A stretch of 64,000 nucleotides of DNA from Amycolatopsis sp. FBCC-B4732 (GCF_023008405.1 NZ_CP095376.1:186001-250000), one strand, 5' to 3'; numbered from the stretch's first letter, positions 37,897 to 47,062 are shown. Program-made: numbers and translations. Notes: generated from the sequence alone by a model not told the origin.

Positions 37897-38580
37897 ATGG
37901 CGGTGCCGGAGGCGCTGGCGGGGATCCCGGGGGTCCGCACGGCGGCGCAGCTGGGCGAGCCGGACCCGGCGGGCCGGCTGACGGTCTTGCCCGCACTGGC
38001 CGGGCTCCTCCCCGGAGGCGCCCTGCGGCGCGGCACGACGGTGTCGGTCCGCGGCGCGACGTCCCTGGTGCTCGCTTTGGTGGCGGCGGCCACCCGCGAC
38101 GGCTCCTGGGCGGCGGTCACGGGCCTGCCGGAGCTGGGCCTGGCCGCGGCCGCGGAACTCGGCGTGGACCTGGACCGCATCGCCCTGGTGCCGCACCCCG
38201 GGGCCGAGCCGGCGGCGGTGGTGTCGGCGCTGGTGGACGGGTTCGACCTGGTGGTGCTCGGCCGGTCGCTGGCCGGGAGCGTCCCGCCTCAGCTGGCGCG
38301 TCGCCTGGCCGGCCGGGTCCGCAACCGGGGCTCGGTGCTGCTGGCGGCGGGGTCCTGGCCGGGCGCGGATCTGGAGCTGACGGTTTCGGGCCGCCGGTGG
38401 CACGGCTTGAGCGCGGACGGCCACGGGCACTTGAGGTCTCGTTCGCTGGTGGCGACCAGCCGGGGCCGGGGATCGGCTGGCCGGCCCCGGTCGTTGCCGC
38501 TGCAGCTGCCGGGCCCGGCGGGCGCGTTGGCGACGACGACGCGCGCGGAGGCCCCGGTTTTCCCTGCGCGCGTGGGGTGA
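37897..38580 (+). CDS. imuA': ImuA'-type mutasome accessory protein
   Basis: 227 aa from ATG 37897; GTG 37891 is possible, but GGAGG at 37883-37887 is better spaced for the ATG. A RecA/SulA-like fold without an obvious Walker A: LPALAGLLPGGALRRGTTVSV, then GSWAAVTGLPELGLAAAAELGVDLDR. The C-terminal 60 residues are Arg/Ser/Pro-rich. In mycobacteria ImuA' joins ImuB and DnaE2 for damage-induced mutagenesis. An SOS box lies 80 bp upstream. Unusually, imuB does not follow directly but after 497 bp containing a minisatellite. Confidence 0.85.
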   Translation: MAVPEALAGIPGVRTAAQLGEPDPAGRLTVLPALAGLLPGGALRRGTTVSVRGATSLVLALVAAATRDGSWAAVTGLPELGLAAAAELGVDLDRIALVPHPGAEPAAVVSALVDGFDLVVLGRSLAGSVPPQLARRLAGRVRNRGSVLLAAGSWPGADLELTVSGRRWHGLSADGHGHLRSRSLVATSRGRGSAGRPRSLPLQLPGPAGALATTTRAEAPVFPARVG

Positions 38581-39077
38581 GAGCACGTGCGATGGCGGGC
38601 GTGGTGCCCTGGCCCGGTGCCGGCTCGGCGACCGGCCGGGTGGCTGGGTGATCTGGTCGGTCGAGACCGCGGGGCCGACCGGCCGAGCGGTGGTCGGCCG
38701 GTCGGCTTGGCGCGGGCTGCCGGAGGTGTTCATGGCCGCCGTGGTCGGTCGAGGGGTGGTCGGCCGGGTGGCCTGGCGCGGGCTGCCGGAGGTGTTCGTG
38801 GTCGGTCGAGGGGTGGTCGGCTGGTCGGCTTGGCGCGGGCTGCCGGAGGTGTTCGTGGCGTGGGTTGTGGTCGGTCGAGGGGTGGTCGGCTGGGTGGCTT
38901 GGCGCGGGCTGCCGGAGGTGTTCATGGCCGCCGTGGTCGGTCGAGGGGTGGTCGGCCGGGTGGCCTGGCGCGGGTCGCCGGCTGTGATCACGCCAGGCCG
39001 GGCCGGGCCCGGCGGCTTGCGAGCCACTCGGTCACCGCGCGGCCGTCGAAGTCCGAGCACTTCGCCGAAGGCGTCCG
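38581..39077. repeat. Minisatellite between imuA' and imuB
   Basis: Five degenerate copies of a GC-rich unit. The shared core TGGCGCGGGCTGCCGGAGG begins at 38708, 38774, 38831 and 38900, and a diverged last copy begins at 38966. Spacings are 66, 57, 69 and 66 bp, all multiples of three. The array covers about 38690-38985. The flanks up to imuB look non-coding. Both strands stay open in several frames as a by-product of the repeat. Confidence 0.8.
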
Positions 39078-40631
39078 GTGACCGATGCGCCGCGGCTGCT
39101 GGTGCTGTGGTGCCCGGACTGGCCGGTCGTCGCCGCGGGGGCCGCCGCCGGCACGCCGCCCACCGCTCCCGCCGCCGTTTTCTCCGCCAACCGCGTCGTC
39201 GCCTGCTCCGCCTCCGCGCGGGCCGGCGGGGTCGGGCGCGGGATGCGCCGGCGGGATGCCCAGTCCCGCTGTCCCGGCCTGGTCGTCCACCAGCACGACC
39301 CGGACCGCGACGCGCGGCTCTTCGAATCCGTCGCCGCCGCCGTCGAAAGCCAGGCGGTCGGGGTCGAGGTCGTCCGGCCCGGGCTGGTGGCCGTCCCCGT
39401 CACCGGGGCCGCCGGGTACTTCGGTGGGGAGGCCGCGCTCGCCGAGCTGCTCATCGACGAAGTCGCCGCCCGGGCCGGGGTCGAGTGCCAGGTCGGGATC
39501 GCCGACGGGCTCTTCGCCGCGACCCTCGCCGCCCGGCGGTCCGCGCTCGTGCCGTCCGGGCGCGCCGCCGGGTTCCTCGCGCCGCTCGCGATCACCGAAC
39601 TGGACCAGCCGGGCGACGACCGCGGCGAGCTGGTCGCCCTGCTGCAGCGGCTCGGGCTGCGCACCCTGGGCGCGTTCGCCGCGCTCGCCGAACGGGACGT
39701 CGCCGGCCGGTTCCCGAAGGACGCCATCACCGCCCACCGCCTCGCGCGCGGCCTTTCCGAGCGTCCGCCGCTGCGCCGCGCCCTGCCGCCGGACCTGTCG
39801 GTCACCGAAACCTTCGAGCACCCGCTGGCCCGGATCGACGAAGCCGCGTTCGTCGCGAAGACGCTCGGCGAACGCTTCTTCGCCGGCCTCGCCCGCCACG
39901 GCCTCGCCTGCACCCGGCTGGCCGTCGTCGCGATCACCGAAGCCGGCGAGGAACGCGTCCGCGTCTGGCGCTGCGCCGAACCGCTGACCGCCCGCGCGAC
40001 GGCCGACCGCGTCCGCTGGCAGTGCGAGGGCTGGCTCAACGCCCGCGACCGCCCCACCGCCGGCATCGTCCGGCTGCGCCTCGACCCCGAAGAAGTGGTC
40101 GGCGGGCAGGCGCTGCAGCTGCAGTTCGGGTCGCTGGGCCGCGACGCCGACGCCGCCGAGCGCGCCGCCCGCGCCCTGGTCCGCATCCAGGGCCTGCTGG
40201 GCCCGGACGCAGTCGTCACCCCGCTCCTCGACGGCGGCCGCGGCCCGGCCGAGCGCGTCCGGCTCGTCCCGTGGGGCGAGCCCCGCACCCCGGCGACGGC
40301 CGACCAGCCCTGGCCGGGCCGCCTCCCGGCCCCCTCCCCGACGGTGGTGGCCGCCCGCCGCATCCCGGCCACGGTCATGGACGCGGCGGGCAACGAGGTC
40401 CGCTGCACCCCCCGCGGCGAGCTGAGCCGCCCACCCGCGACGGTCACCACCGAGGACGCCCCGCCCCGGCCCGTCCTCGGCTCGGCGGGCCCCTGGATCG
40501 TCCACCACCGCGGCGACCGGCTCGCCCGCGTCCAGGTGGTCCTGGACACCGACGAAGGCGACGTCGCACTCCTGCTCAAGGCCACGATCGGCGACAATCC
40601 ACAATGGACGGTCGAAGGCTGCTACGACTAG
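39078..40631 (+). CDS. imuB: ImuB, Y-family polymerase-like mutasome hub
   Basis: 517 aa from GTG 39078 with GAAGG about six bases before. It has the Y-family polymerase layout: N-terminal LLVLWCPDWPVVAA where active polymerases have the metal-binding acidic DxD, then a palm/fingers region (RDAQSRCPGLVVHQHDPDRD), thumb HhH (LLQRLGLRTLGAFAAL) and a little-finger region (ERVRVWRCAEPL). The acidic catalytic residues are absent, as in known ImuB, which serves as an adaptor between the beta clamp and DnaE2. The C-terminal about 150 residues are the ImuB-specific tail. It probably depends on the imuA' SOS promoter or an unseen one in the minisatellite region. Confidence 0.93.
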   Translation: MTDAPRLLVLWCPDWPVVAAGAAAGTPPTAPAAVFSANRVVACSASARAGGVGRGMRRRDAQSRCPGLVVHQHDPDRDARLFESVAAAVESQAVGVEVVRPGLVAVPVTGAAGYFGGEAALAELLIDEVAARAGVECQVGIADGLFAATLAARRSALVPSGRAAGFLAPLAITELDQPGDDRGELVALLQRLGLRTLGAFAALAERDVAGRFPKDAITAHRLARGLSERPPLRRALPPDLSVTETFEHPLARIDEAAFVAKTLGERFFAGLARHGLACTRLAVVAITEAGEERVRVWRCAEPLTARATADRVRWQCEGWLNARDRPTAGIVRLRLDPEEVVGGQALQLQFGSLGRDADAAERAARALVRIQGLLGPDAVVTPLLDGGRGPAERVRLVPWGEPRTPATADQPWPGRLPAPSPTVVAARRIPATVMDAAGNEVRCTPRGELSRPPATVTTEDAPPRPVLGSAGPWIVHHRGDRLARVQVVLDTDEGDVALLLKATIGDNPQWTVEGCYD

Positions 40632-40681
40632 TGCTCGCGGTGGCGGTCCTGTGACGACCACGACTCCGCCACGGTCCACAG

Positions 40682-40737
40682 TTGACACCGCCCTCTCTCC
40701 GGCTCAGGATCGAAGCCAGTAGTCGTACGTGTGTTCG
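40682..40737 (+). promoter_or_regulatory. SOS promoter of dnaE2
   Basis: TTGACA (40682-40687), 17-bp spacer, CAGGAT (40705-40710). CGTAC-GTGT-GTTCG at 40724-40737 matches the LexA consensus except for one base in the left half. The arrangement copies that of imuA' and implies joint damage induction. Confidence 0.72.
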
Positions 40738-40787
40738 ATCGGTATTCGCTGGCTTCCCCTCAGTGAACTTTCCTGCGGGAGCTGGCT

Positions 40788-43700
40788 TTGGCGTTCAACA
40801 ACCCGAGCGTGCCGTGGTCCGAAGTGGAGCGGGTCGCCTCCGGGCGGGCGCCCGTGCCCGGGGACGGCAGTGATGCCCCGGCGTGGTCGCGCAAGCGCGA
40901 AGGGTATGGCGGGGCGCCCGACGATCTGCGGGCGCGGCGGCGGCGGGACGACGGTGGGGACCGGATCCGGGCGCCCTACGCCGAGCTGCACGTCCACTCC
41001 AACTTCAGCTTCCTCGACGGCGCCAGTCATCCCGAGACCCTCGTCGAAGAAGCCGCGCGGCTGGAGCTCGACGCGCTCGTGCTCACCGATCACGACGGTG
41101 TGTACGGCGCCGTCCGGTTCAGCGACGCCGCCCGGGAGCTCGGGGTGCGCGTCGGGTTCGGGGCCGAGCTCTCGCTCGACCTGCCCGCGCCGCAGGCCGG
41201 TGAACCGGATCCGAAGGGGTCGCACCTGCTGGTGATCGCCCGGCAGCAGGACGGGTACCACCGGCTGTGCCGCGTCATCTCGCGCGCCCAGCTCGCCGGC
41301 GGGGCGAAGGGGCGGCCGGTGTACGACGTCGAGGAGCTGGTCGACGAGCTGGCCGGGCACGTCGTCGTGCTGACCGGGTGCCGGAAGGGCGCGGTCCGCC
41401 AAGCGCTCGCCCGCACCGGGCCCGCCGCCGCGCACGCCGAGCTCGCGCGGCTCGTCGACCGGTTCGGGCGGCAGCACGTCGCCGTCGAGCTGATCGACCA
41501 CCGGCTGCCGCTCGACGACGCGGCCAACGACCTGCTCGCCGAAATGGCCCGCGACCTGCGGCTGCCGACCGTCGTCTCGAACAACGCGCACTACGCCCGG
41601 CCGGAGGACGCCGTCGTGGCGGACATGGTCGCCGCGGTCCGGGCGCGCCGGTCGGCCGAAGACCTCGAGGGGTGGCGGCCGCCGTCGGGGCAGGCGTTCC
41701 TGCGGTCGGGCATGGAGCAGCGGCGCCGGTTCGAGCGCCGCTACCCCGGCGCCGTCGGCCGCGCCGCCGTGCTCGGCGTCGAAGTGGCGTTCGACCTGCG
41801 GCTGGTCGCCCCGGACCTGCCGCCGTTCCCGGTGCCGCCCGGGCACGACGAGATGTCGTACCTGCGCGAGCTGACCCGGGCGGGCGCGGCGGACCGCTAC
41901 GGCCCGCGCGAAGCGAACTCCAAGGCCTACGCCCAGCTCGGCCACGAACTCGCCGTCATCGAAGCCCTCGGCTTCCCCGGCTACTTCCTCGTCGTCTGGG
42001 ACATCGTCCGCTTCTGCAAGGAGGCGAACATCCTGTGCCAGGGCCGCGGCTCGGCCGCGAACTCCGCGGTCTGCTACGCCCTCGGGATCTGCCACGCGGA
42101 CCCGGTGAAGTGGAACCTGCTGTTCGAGCGGTTCCTGGCCCCGGAGCGGGACGGGCCGCCGGACATCGACATCGACATCGAGTCCGACCGGCGCGAGGAA
42201 GCCATCCAGTACGTCTACGCCAAGCACGGCCGCTTCCACGCCGCGCAGGTCGCCAACGTCATCACCTACCGGGCGCCTTCGGCGATCCGCGACGCCGCCA
42301 AGGCGCTCGGGCACAGCCCCGGGCAGCAGGACGCCTTCGGCAAGCTCGTTGACCGCTGGGGCGGCGTCACGGCCACGAAACAGCAGTCCTCCGGCGAGAT
42401 CCCCGCTGATGTGCTCGACCTCGCTGCCCGGATCGAGGACTTCCCGCGCCACCTCGGCATCCACTCCGGCGGCATGGTGATCTCCAAGCAGCCGGTGTCG
42501 GAGATCGTGCCGGTCGAGTGGGCGTCCATGGCCGACCGGTCGATCTTGCAGTGGGACAAGGACGACTGCGCCGCCGTCGGGCTGGTCAAGTTCGACCTGC
42601 TCGGCCTCGGCATGCTTTCCGCGCTGCACTACGCGATCGACCTCATCGCCGAACACCACGGGTCCACTGTGGACCTCGGGAAGCTCGACCTGGCCGACCC
42701 GGCCGTCTACGACATGCTCTGCGAGGCCGACGCGATCGGCGTCTTCCAGGTCGAATCGCGCGCCCAGCTGGCCACCCTGCCGCGGTTGCGGCCGCGGGAG
42801 TTCTACGACCTCGTCGTCGAAGTCGCGCTGATCCGGCCCGGCCCGATCCAGGGTGGCTCGGTGCACCCCTACATCCGGCGCCGTCGCGGCGAGGAGCAGT
42901 GGCAGCACGCGCACCCGCTGCTGGCGTCCAGTTTGGACCGCACGCTCGGCGTTCCCCTGTTCCAGGAACAGGTGATGCAGATGGCCGTCGACGTCGCGAG
43001 TTTCACCCCGGCCGAAGCCGACCAGCTGCGCCGCGCCATGGGCGCCAAGCGGTCGAGCGCGAAGATGAAGGCGCTGATGGCGCGGTTCTTCGCCGGCTGC
43101 GAAGCCAACGGGATCGGCCGCGAGCTCGCCACCCGGATCTTCGAGCAGATCCACGCCTTTTCCGGGTACGGCTTCCCCGAAGCGCACTCGATGTCGTTCG
43201 CGCTGCTGGTGTACGCGAGCGCGTGGGTCAAGCGCTACTACCCGGCCGCGTTCTGCGCCGGGCTGCTGCGCGCCCAGCCGATGGGGTTCTACAGCCCGCA
43301 GTCGCTGGTCGCCGACGCCCGGCGGCACGGCGTGCACGTCCGCGAACCGGACGTCAACGCCAGTCTCGCCCACGCCACCCTCGAACCCGATCCCGGCAGC
43401 ACCGGCGGCGTCGCGCTGCGCCTCGGCCTCGCCGGCGTCCGCCACCTCGGCGGCGAACCGGCCGCGGCGATCGTCGCCGAACGCGAGGCCAACGGGCCGT
43501 ACGGCGGCGTCGGCGACCTCACCCGCCGCGTCCGGCTGAAGAAGAACGCCGTCGAAGCCCTCGCGACCGCGGGCGCGTTCGGCGGCGACCGGCGGCAGGA
43601 CCTGTGGGCGGCCGGCGCGGCGGCGGCCACCCGGCCCGGCCACCTGCCCGGCCTCGCGCCGGGGCTCGACGCGCCCGCGCTGCCGGGCATGACGCGGCTC

Positions 43701-44105
43701 GAGATCACCGCCGCCGACCTCTGGGCCACCGGCGTTTCCCCGGACAGCCACCCGGTGGAGTACCTGCGCGAACTGCTCGACGCGCGCGGGGCGATCACCA
43801 CCGCCGAGCTCACGCGCGTGCGGGACGGCACGCGCGTGTGGGTCGGCGGCGCGGTCACCCACCGGCAGCGCCCGGCGACCGCGGGCGGGATCACGTTCCT
43901 CAACCTCGAAGACGAGACCGGCATGGCCAACGTCCTCGTCTCGCCCGGCCTGTGGCGACGGCAGCGGCTGGTCGCCCGCACCAGCGCCGCGCTGCTGGTC
44001 CGCGGCCGGGCCCAAGCGGCCGAAGGGGTGGTCACCCTCGTCGCCGACCGGCTCGAACGCATCGATCTTTCGATGCGCGCGGGGCCGTCCCGGGACTTTC
44101 GTTGA
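40788..44105 (+). CDS. dnaE2: Error-prone DNA polymerase III alpha subunit DnaE2
   Basis: 1105 aa from TTG 40788; GGGAG sits six bases upstream and no better start exists. PHP domain from about residue 63 (AELHVHSNFSFLDGASH), polymerase palm with the catalytic PDIDIDIE near 457-464, NVITYRAPSAIRDA fingers, HhH region and a C-terminal OB fold (GGITFLNLEDETGMANV). Length and the truncated C-terminus without the tau-binding region are those of DnaE2 rather than DnaE1. It performs translesion and mutagenic synthesis together with ImuA'/ImuB. Confidence 0.96.
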   Translation: MAFNNPSVPWSEVERVASGRAPVPGDGSDAPAWSRKREGYGGAPDDLRARRRRDDGGDRIRAPYAELHVHSNFSFLDGASHPETLVEEAARLELDALVLTDHDGVYGAVRFSDAARELGVRVGFGAELSLDLPAPQAGEPDPKGSHLLVIARQQDGYHRLCRVISRAQLAGGAKGRPVYDVEELVDELAGHVVVLTGCRKGAVRQALARTGPAAAHAELARLVDRFGRQHVAVELIDHRLPLDDAANDLLAEMARDLRLPTVVSNNAHYARPEDAVVADMVAAVRARRSAEDLEGWRPPSGQAFLRSGMEQRRRFERRYPGAVGRAAVLGVEVAFDLRLVAPDLPPFPVPPGHDEMSYLRELTRAGAADRYGPREANSKAYAQLGHELAVIEALGFPGYFLVVWDIVRFCKEANILCQGRGSAANSAVCYALGICHADPVKWNLLFERFLAPERDGPPDIDIDIESDRREEAIQYVYAKHGRFHAAQVANVITYRAPSAIRDAAKALGHSPGQQDAFGKLVDRWGGVTATKQQSSGEIPADVLDLAARIEDFPRHLGIHSGGMVISKQPVSEIVPVEWASMADRSILQWDKDDCAAVGLVKFDLLGLGMLSALHYAIDLIAEHHGSTVDLGKLDLADPAVYDMLCEADAIGVFQVESRAQLATLPRLRPREFYDLVVEVALIRPGPIQGGSVHPYIRRRRGEEQWQHAHPLLASSLDRTLGVPLFQEQVMQMAVDVASFTPAEADQLRRAMGAKRSSAKMKALMARFFAGCEANGIGRELATRIFEQIHAFSGYGFPEAHSMSFALLVYASAWVKRYYPAAFCAGLLRAQPMGFYSPQSLVADARRHGVHVREPDVNASLAHATLEPDPGSTGGVALRLGLAGVRHLGGEPAAAIVAEREANGPYGGVGDLTRRVRLKKNAVEALATAGAFGGDRRQDLWAAGAAAATRPGHLPGLAPGLDAPALPGMTRLEITAADLWATGVSPDSHPVEYLRELLDARGAITTAELTRVRDGTRVWVGGAVTHRQRPATAGGITFLNLEDETGMANVLVSPGLWRRQRLVARTSAALLVRGRAQAAEGVVTLVADRLERIDLSMRAGPSRDFR

Positions 44106-44132
44106 CTTGCGGGCCGCGCGGTGGTTCTCTCT

Positions 44133-44148
44133 CTGAGAGCGCTCTCAG
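44133..44148 (+). promoter_or_regulatory. CebR/LacI-type operator
   Basis: A perfect 16-bp palindrome, CTGAGAGCGCTCTCAG. Its core TGAGAGCGCTCTCA differs from the CebR cellobiose-repressor box TGGGAGCGCTCCCA by one symmetric base. TTGACT at 44102-44107 could be the -35. It lies 37 bp before a secreted glycoside hydrolase, so induction by a sugar is likely. Confidence 0.75.
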
Positions 44149-44184
44149 CCATCCGTTCGTGCCCGACGAGAGGATGGACTTCCC

Positions 44185-46182
44185 ATGACAGCACGACGTC
44201 TGCGCTGGGCAGCGTGGCCGGTGATCGCCGTGCTCGCCGCGGCGGTGCCCGCCGCCGAAGCCGCCGAACCGCCCGGAGCGACGGTCACCGTCGACGTCCG
44301 CGCGGGGCTGGCCACCGTGCCGGACACCGGGATCGGCGTCAACCACGCGGTGTGGGACAGCCAGCTGGGGACCGACGCCGTGGCGGACCTGCTCGGCGGC
44401 GCCGGCGTGCGGATGCTGCGGTACCCCGGCGGGTCCTACGGCGACATCTACCACTGGAAGGACAACACCGCACCGGGCGGCTACGTCGCTCCCGACACCG
44501 ATTTCGACAAGTTCATGGGCGGTGTCCGGCGGACCGGTGCCCAGCCGATCGTCATCGCGAACTACGGCACCGGCTCGCCGCAGGAGGCGGCGGACTGGGT
44601 GCGGTACGCCAACGTCGAGAAGGGCTACGGCGTCAAGTACTGGGAAATCGGCAACGAGAACTACGGCAACGGCCACTACGGGGCCGACTGGGAAGCCGAC
44701 GACCACGCCGACAAGAGCCCGACCGCGTACGCCAACGAAGTCGTGGCGTACGCCGACGCGATGAAGGCCGCCGACCCGGCGGTGAAGATCGGCGCCGTGC
44801 TGACCACCCCGGCGAACTGGCCGGACGGCATCGTCGGCGAGGGCGACACGGCGACGTGGAACCAGACGGTGCTGTCGATCGCCGGCCCGCACGTCGACTA
44901 CGTCATCCTGCACTGGTACCCCGGCGGCTCGACGGCCGCCGAGGCGCTCACGAAGACCGAGCAGGTGGGCGACATGATCTACCTGGCCCGCGAGCAGATC
45001 GCGCGGTACGCGGGCCGCCCGCTGGGCATCGCGATGACCGAGACGAACACGCCGGTGGGCATGAACACCCAGCCCGGCGCGCTGTTCGCCGCCGACGCCT
45101 ACAGCGCGCTGCTCGCCAACGGCGTGTTCACAGTGGACTGGTGGAACACGCACAACGGCGCGACGAAGGTGTCCACTGTGGCCGGTTACCCGGACTACGC
45201 CGACTTCGGCTTGCTCTCGAGCGCGACCTGTCTCGCGGACGGCTGCGAGCCGGCCTTCAACACCCCGTTCGCGCCCTACTACGGGTTGAAGCTGCTGAGC
45301 GGGTTCGCACATCCCGGCGACCAGTTCGTCCGGGCGGGTGCGGACGACCCGCTCGTCAGCGCGCACGCCGTCCGCCGCCCGAACGGCGACCTGGCGGTGC
45401 TGCTGATCAACAAGGACCCGGACGCGTCGCGCGCGGTGACGCTCGACTACACGGGTTACACCCCGGCCGCGGCCACGCCCCAGGTGTCGACCTTCGCCAA
45501 CGGCGCGACGTCGATCACCACCGGCCCTTCGGGTTCGCCCGGCGCGCAGACGCTGCCGCCGTACTCGCTGACGACCGTGGTCCTGCACCCGGCTTCCCCC
45601 TCGGCCGGCCCGGGCGCACCCGGACAGCCGACCGGCACGACGACCGACCGCACGGCGACGGTCGCGTGGCCCGCGGCGGCGCCGGCCGGGCACCCGATCG
45701 CGAAGTACGAGGTGTACGCGGACGGTCAGCTGTGGGGCGAGACGGCCGGGACGACGTTCACGGCCCGGAACCTGGTGCCGGGCAGCCGGTACGCGGTGAA
45801 CGTGCTGGCTCGTGACACGGCGGGGAACGTGTCGTGGGGGTCGCCGCCGTTGACGCTGACGACCGGTGCCCCTGCCGCGAGCAGCTGCACGGTCCGGCTG
45901 ACGGACGTGACGGACTGGGCGAGCGGCTTCGTGGGCGGCATCCACGTCGTTTCGCCCGCGGTGACGGGGGATTGGACGCTGACGTTCTCGTGGCCGACCG
46001 CGCGCCAGCGGGTGACGAGCGGCTGGAACGGAACGTGGACGCAGACGGGAAGCACGGTGACGGTGACGTCGACGGCGTCCGTGGCGTCGGGCGCCGACGT
46101 GGGATTCGTGGCGGACTACGGCGGGCCGAACATCCTGCCTGCGGCGTTCACGCTCAACGGAACCCTCTGCTCGGTGGCGTGA
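44185..46182 (+). CDS. Secreted glycoside hydrolase with FN3 and CBM2 domains
   Basis: 665 aa from ATG 44185 (RBS GAGAGGA). Signal peptide 1-27. A TIM-barrel catalytic domain to about residue 380 with the acid/base motif WEIGNENYG (Glu near 158) and a candidate nucleophile in AMTETNTP (about 287), as in clan GH-A enzymes; it most resembles alpha-L-arabinofuranosidases of the GH51 type. A beta-sandwich follows to about 470, an FN3 domain about 475-555 and a CBM2-like cellulose-binding module about 562-665 with conserved Trp. Acts extracellularly on plant polysaccharide. The CebR-like operator upstream agrees with that. Confidence 0.88.
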   Translation: MTARRLRWAAWPVIAVLAAAVPAAEAAEPPGATVTVDVRAGLATVPDTGIGVNHAVWDSQLGTDAVADLLGGAGVRMLRYPGGSYGDIYHWKDNTAPGGYVAPDTDFDKFMGGVRRTGAQPIVIANYGTGSPQEAADWVRYANVEKGYGVKYWEIGNENYGNGHYGADWEADDHADKSPTAYANEVVAYADAMKAADPAVKIGAVLTTPANWPDGIVGEGDTATWNQTVLSIAGPHVDYVILHWYPGGSTAAEALTKTEQVGDMIYLAREQIARYAGRPLGIAMTETNTPVGMNTQPGALFAADAYSALLANGVFTVDWWNTHNGATKVSTVAGYPDYADFGLLSSATCLADGCEPAFNTPFAPYYGLKLLSGFAHPGDQFVRAGADDPLVSAHAVRRPNGDLAVLLINKDPDASRAVTLDYTGYTPAAATPQVSTFANGATSITTGPSGSPGAQTLPPYSLTTVVLHPASPSAGPGAPGQPTGTTTDRTATVAWPAAAPAGHPIAKYEVYADGQLWGETAGTTFTARNLVPGSRYAVNVLARDTAGNVSWGSPPLTLTTGAPAASSCTVRLTDVTDWASGFVGGIHVVSPAVTGDWTLTFSWPTARQRVTSGWNGTWTQTGSTVTVTSTASVASGADVGFVADYGGPNILPAAFTLNGTLCSVA

Positions 46183-46193
46183 GCCGGCTGCGG

Positions 46194-46628
46194 TCAGTCC
46201 GCGTTCGCCAGGTGGGCGAGGGCTGACCGCAGCACCCGCCGCGTTTCCGCGTCCAACCCCTCGAGCAGCTCGTTCTCCACCACCCGGATCGCGTCGCGCA
46301 CCGCCGCGTGGCGGCGGGTTCCGAGGGGGGTCAGGCGGACCACGCGGGCGCGGCGGTCCGCCGGGTCGGGGTCGCGGCTGACCAGGCCCTCCGTCACCAG
46401 GCCGTCCAGCAGCGTGATCAGGCGGGTCTTGTCGTAGTGGATCTGCTGCGCCAGGACCAGCTGGCTCGGCGCCGAGCCGCGGGCCAGCGCCGACAGCACC
46501 ACGTACTGCCACATCGAGAGCCCGTGCTCGGTCAGCACGGGCTGCTCGGCTTCGGCCAGCCGGCGGCCCGCCCACGCGCAGAGTGCTCCGAGATCCTCGT
46601 CCACCCGCCGGATTTTACGCGTGGACAA
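46194..46628 (-). CDS. MarR-family regulator
   Basis: 144 aa if started at TTG 46628; GTG 46604 would give 136 aa and I cannot decide between them. Winged helix: GLSMWQYVVLSALARG, recognition part HYDKTRLITLLDGLVTEGLVSR, wing DPADRRARVVRLTPLG. Dimerising helices at both ends. Divergent from the SRPBCC gene, with a perfect palindrome in the 29-bp gap that is probably its operator. Confidence 0.92.
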   Translation of the reverse strand: MSTRKIRRVDEDLGALCAWAGRRLAEAEQPVLTEHGLSMWQYVVLSALARGSAPSQLVLAQQIHYDKTRLITLLDGLVTEGLVSRDPDPADRRARVVRLTPLGTRRHAAVRDAIRVVENELLEGLDAETRRVLRSALAHLANAD

Positions 46629-46632
46629 ATGA

Positions 46633-46646
46633 TACGCAGATGCGTA
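46633..46646. promoter_or_regulatory. Palindrome between marR-like and SRPBCC genes
   Basis: TACGCA-GA-TGCGTA is an exact 6-2-6 palindrome placed between the two divergent starts. Binding by the adjacent MarR protein would control both genes. Confidence 0.65.
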
Positions 46647-46657
46647 CGGTTAACCCC

Positions 46658-47062
46658 ATGACAGCATTCCGTCCGGGGCGCGCCGAGACGCGCACGACGT
46701 CCATCGCCGCTTCGCCCGAACGAGTCCTCGGCTACCTGGCCGACGCGCGCAACCTGCCCGACTGGGCACCGGGGTTCGCGCCCGCCGTCGAGCACGACCA
46801 CGACGACGTCTGGCGCATCCCGGACGACGCCGGCCCGCGGCTCGTCGCGGTCAAAACCGCGCCGGAGCACGGCGTCGTCGACTTCGTCAGCGCGGCGGCG
46901 CCGAACCTCGGCCTCTTCACCCGCGTCGTCCCCAACCTGACCGGCGCCGAGCTGATCTTCAGCCTGTTCTTCCCCGAGGGCGCCGACCCCGCCGCGGTCG
47001 ACGCGCAGATGGCGGTCGTCGACGACGAGCTGCGGACCGTCCGAGTGCGCGCCGAGGCGTGA
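46658..47062 (+). CDS. SRPBCC-fold protein
   Basis: 134 aa from ATG 46658; the frame further upstream crosses the palindrome and the MarR gene and is not used. TTSIAASPERVLGYLADARNLPDWAPGF is the N-terminal strand-helix of the polyketide-cyclase/dehydrase (START-like) superfamily, ending in a long C-terminal helix. It binds a hydrophobic ligand; substrate unknown. Likely regulated by the divergent MarR. Confidence 0.85.
   Translation: MTAFRPGRAETRTTSIAASPERVLGYLADARNLPDWAPGFAPAVEHDHDDVWRIPDDAGPRLVAVKTAPEHGVVDFVSAAAPNLGLFTRVVPNLTGAELIFSLFFPEGADPAAVDAQMAVVDDELRTVRVRAEA

Noticed and set aside
38690..38985. CRISPR array
   Set aside because: Units are contiguous and degenerate with no unique spacers of constant length and no cas genes nearby.
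37519..39060. Long minus-strand open frame with repeated NTSGSPRQA motifs
   Set aside because: It runs across imuA' antisense and exists only because of the repeat. No start or RBS and no recognisable domain.
38587..39081. 164-codon open frame joining imuA' to imuB with a GTGA overlap
   Set aside because: It is made almost entirely of minisatellite units and its third codon positions are often T, unlike real genes here. The overlap is probably fortuitous.
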